Of a DNA stretch of 64,000 nt, positions 61,886-64,000 are shown piece by piece; the first letter of the stretch is position 1, and the number at the start of each line of letters is the position of its first letter. The notes under the pieces are model-generated. The model was not told the DNA's origin and searched no databases. It saw nothing but the letters and a program-made list of their open reading frames with translations. The position numbers and the translations under genes are program-made. The DNA is from Chelativorans sp. Lineage in GTDB: Bacteria; Pseudomonadota; Alphaproteobacteria; Rhizobiales; Rhizobiaceae. The DNA is taken from positions 62,001-126,000 of the forward strand of contig NZ_JAPSLH010000010.1 in the NCBI RefSeq assembly GCF_031180965.1. The letters run 5' to 3'.

Positions 61886-64000
61886 CGTCTCCTGCCCCGG
61901 CCGGCGGGGCGATCTTTGCGTTTGCTGGCCCGGACGGTTCCGCGCTTGGCCTTGTGAAAGGACCTGGACGAGCCAGGCAGGCGGACGGGTTCGCTCACCA
62001 TCTCGAAGCGCATGGCTCCCGCCATCGGAGCGACTTCTACCAGACGCACCTCCACGCTGTCGCCGAGCTGATAGCCGCACCCGCTGTTCTGGCCCACGAG
62101 CGCGTGCCGGGCCTCGTCGAAGAGGTAGTATTCGTCGCCGATGGAGGAGATGGGGATGAAGCCATCCGCGCCGTATTGCGGCAGCATGACAAACAGGCCC
62201 GCCTTGGTGACGCCGGAAATGCGCGCGGAAAACTCCTCGTTAACGCGGCCGGCCAGATGCTCGGCGATCAGCCGATCCACCGTCTCGCGCTCAGCCGCCA
62301 TGGCGCGGCGTTCCGTCGCGGAGATGAGGGCGGAGATCTCGTCCAGGCGCTCCTCGTCGGCTTCCCGCAAGCCGTCCGGCCCGAAACCCTTGGCCCTGAT
62401 CAGCGCCCGGTGGACGATCAGGTCCGCATAGCGGCGGATCGGCGAGGTGAAATGCGCGTACCGGCGCAGATTGAGCCCGAAATGGCCGATATTCTCGCGC
62501 GCGTAGACCGCTTGGCTCTGGGAGCGCAGGACCACCTCGTTGACGAGTTGCTCCTGCTCGCTGCCGGAGACGCGGGCAAGGATCTGATTGAACTGGGACG
62601 GCCTGAGCGCCGCTCCCCGGGCAAGGGAAATCTCGAGCGAGGCAAGGAATTCGCGCAGCGATTCCTGCTTGGCAAGGGAGGGCGCGTCGTGGACCCGGTA
62701 GACCAGGGGCTGGCGAGCGGCTTCGAGAGTCTCGGCCGCGGCCACATTCGCCTGGATCATGAACTCCTCGATCAGTTTATGCGCATCGAGGCGCGGCGGC
62801 ACGACCACCCGGTCGACGGTGCCGTCCTGCTTCAGCAGGATCTTGCGTTCCGGAAGGTCGAGCTCCAGGGGTTCGCGGGACGCGCGGCCGCGCTTCAGCG
62901 CCGCATAGGCGTCCCAGAGCGGCTTCAAGACCGGCTCCAGAAGCGGTCCGGTCTTCTCGTCGGGCCGGCCATCTATGGCCGCCTGTGCCTGCTCATAGGA
63001 AAGCTTCGCGGCTGAGCGGATCATCACGCGATGAAACGAGTGGCCGATTTTCCTTCCCTCGGCCGAAAAACGCATGCGCACAGCCAGAGCCGGCCGGTCC
63101 TCGCCCTCGCGCAGGGAGCACAGGTCGTTGGAGATGCGCTCCGGCAGCATCGGCACCACCCGGTCGGGGAAGTAGACCGAATTGCCGCGCTTCAGCGCCT
63201 CGCGGTCGAGAGCGGTGTCTGGGCGCACATAGCAGGCGACATCGGCGATCGCGACGGTGACCAGCACGCCGCCAGGATTGTTCTGGTCCGGATCCGGCTC
63301 GGCATGGACCGCATCGTCATGGTCCTTCGCGTCCGGCGGGTCGATCGTGACGAGCGGCAGTTTGCGCCAGTCTTCGCGCCCCTCAAGGGTGGCGGGCTCG
63401 GCGGCGTCAGCTTCCTGCAGCACGCTGTCGGGGAAGATATGCGGGATTTCATGCGCGTGGATGGCGATGAGGGAAACCGCCTTTTCCGTGGCGAGGGAGC
63501 CGACCACCTCCAGCACTTTTCCGCGTGGCAGGCCGTAGCGGCCCTGCGATATCGGCTCCACCTCGACCAGGTCGCCGCTCCTCGCGCCGTTGCGGAATTC
63601 CTCCTCGACGATCAGCTCGGGCTGACGGCGCTCGACGGGCTCGATGCGGAAGGTGCCGTCGCGGTTCTCGCGGAAGACGCCGAGCACGGCGCGCCGGCGC
63701 TTCTCGAAGATCTTCATGACGCGGCCGGTATAGGCAGGGCCGGTCTCCTCGCGCGTCGGGTAGACGCGCGCAAGCACCCGGTCCCCGACGCCGGCCGCAG
63801 GCGTCCGGCCGCCCTTCTGGGCGCGGATGGAGACGAGCGGCGCGGGGCCGTCATTATCGTCCAGTTCGGCCGGCCGAGCGAGCAGGCTGCCTTCCGCATC
63901 GCGCGAGAAGATGTCGAGGACGACCATATGGGGCAGGGCGCCCGGGCGCAGGAGCCGGCGGCGCCTTTGCTTGAGATGCCCTTCCTCCTGCAGGTCGCGC
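61882..64000 (-). CDS. rnr: ribonuclease R (partial at the right edge)
   Basis: RNase R, a processive 3'-5' exoribonuclease for structured RNA. The window contains the C-terminal approximately 705 residues; the reading frame stays open through position 64000 (upstream residues read RDLQEEGHLKQRRRRLLRPG before MVVLDIF), so the start lies outside. The RNB domain is seen: VTIDPPDAKDHDDAVHAE (metal-binding Asp cluster), VAIADVACYVRPDTALDREALKRGNSVYFPDRVVPMLPE, and YAHFTSPIRRYADLIVHRAL. S1 domain (GVTKAGLFVMLPQYGADGFIPISS) and a basic tail (KAKRGTVRASKRKDRPAGRGRRR) follow. DUF983 and NUDIX genes follow in one operon. Confidence 0.93.
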   Translation of the reverse strand, partial: RDLQEEGHLKQRRRRLLRPGALPHMVVLDIFSRDAEGSLLARPAELDDNDGPAPLVSIRAQKGGRTPAAGVGDRVLARVYPTREETGPAYTGRVMKIFEKRRRAVLGVFRENRDGTFRIEPVERRQPELIVEEEFRNGARSGDLVEVEPISQGRYGLPRGKVLEVVGSLATEKAVSLIAIHAHEIPHIFPDSVLQEADAAEPATLEGREDWRKLPLVTIDPPDAKDHDDAVHAEPDPDQNNPGGVLVTVAIADVACYVRPDTALDREALKRGNSVYFPDRVVPMLPERISNDLCSLREGEDRPALAVRMRFSAEGRKIGHSFHRVMIRSAAKLSYEQAQAAIDGRPDEKTGPLLEPVLKPLWDAYAALKRGRASREPLELDLPERKILLKQDGTVDRVVVPPRLDAHKLIEEFMIQANVAAAETLEAARQPLVYRVHDAPSLAKQESLREFLASLEISLARGAALRPSQFNQILARVSGSEQEQLVNEVVLRSQSQAVYARENIGHFGLNLRRYAHFTSPIRRYADLIVHRALIRAKGFGPDGLREADEERLDEISALISATERRAMAAERETVDRLIAEHLAGRVNEEFSARISGVTKAGLFVMLPQYGADGFIPISSIGDEYYLFDEARHALVGQNSGCGYQLGDSVEVRLVEVAPMAGAMRFEMVSEPVRLPGSSRSFHKAKRGTVRASKRKDRPAGRGRRR

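Noticed and set aside
1-64000. CRISPR array, insertion sequence or prophage
   Set aside because: No spaced direct repeats, transposase, integrase or phage structural gene was found among the frames read.

Overview
This window is a GC-rich, densely coded stretch of conserved chromosome. Gene content points to an alphaproteobacterium of the order Hyphomicrobiales (Rhizobiales), most likely close to the Phyllobacteriaceae/Rhizobiaceae. Supporting genes are phosphatidylcholine synthase (pcs), an ExoR-type periplasmic regulator, DivK and PleD, the complex I accessory protein NDUFA12, an IalB family protein, DUF3126, DUF2155, DUF3572, and an alphaproteobacterial-type LexA box (GTTC-N7-GTTC). The family placement is inference. 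No insertion sequence, prophage, CRISPR array or rRNA operon was seen; the only RNA gene found is one tRNA-Leu.

Layout. 0-9.5 kb: DUF3126, a hypothetical membrane protein, gamma carbonic anhydrase, a minus-strand set of PAS, double PilZ and transglutaminase-like cysteine peptidase genes, rhomboid protease, CBS protein, YjhX-type toxin, gatB with two acetyltransferase genes, NDUFA12 and DUF2155. 9.5-17.6 kb (minus strand): M48 peptidase, DsbA, aroQ, accB, accC and aat in one run, behind rne with its own long leader. 18-26 kb (plus strand): envelope and translation genes amiC, PBP1A, prfB (read through a programmed +1 frameshift), glmS and a DUF502 protein. 26-32 kb: the DNA repair pair recG (minus) and mfd (plus), with sdhE between them. 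32-38 kb: FrnE-like DsbA, YejA-like binding protein, IalB, HspQ (with a heat-shock-type promoter) and a UbiH-type monooxygenase. 38-45.4 kb: pcs, quinone oxidoreductase, a complete BMP-type ABC importer (ATPase, two permeases, binding protein) and a glutathione transferase. 45.4-55.6 kb: ilvD overlapping exoR, xthA, three small orphan genes, AI-2E family permease, DUF305, UspA, MoaB-like protein, WrbA, a lipoprotein and tRNA-Leu(UAA). 55.7-64 kb: dinB under a LexA box, DUF3572, divK-pleD, rpmG, and the rnr-DUF983-NUDIX operon; rnr runs off the right edge.

Themes. Cell envelope and cell-cycle/c-di-GMP functions recur: AmiC and PBP1A with GlmS for peptidoglycan, DivK/PleD and the double PilZ protein for c-di-GMP, ExoR for exopolysaccharide control, and Pcs for membrane lipid. 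Nothing here is clearly a new system. The best leads are the PAS-PilZ-cysteine peptidase cluster, several regulatory elements (prfB frameshift, LexA box, RpoH-like promoter of hspQ, rne leader, perfect hairpins before glmS and the GST gene), and a trio of unassigned small genes at 49.7-50.7 kb.
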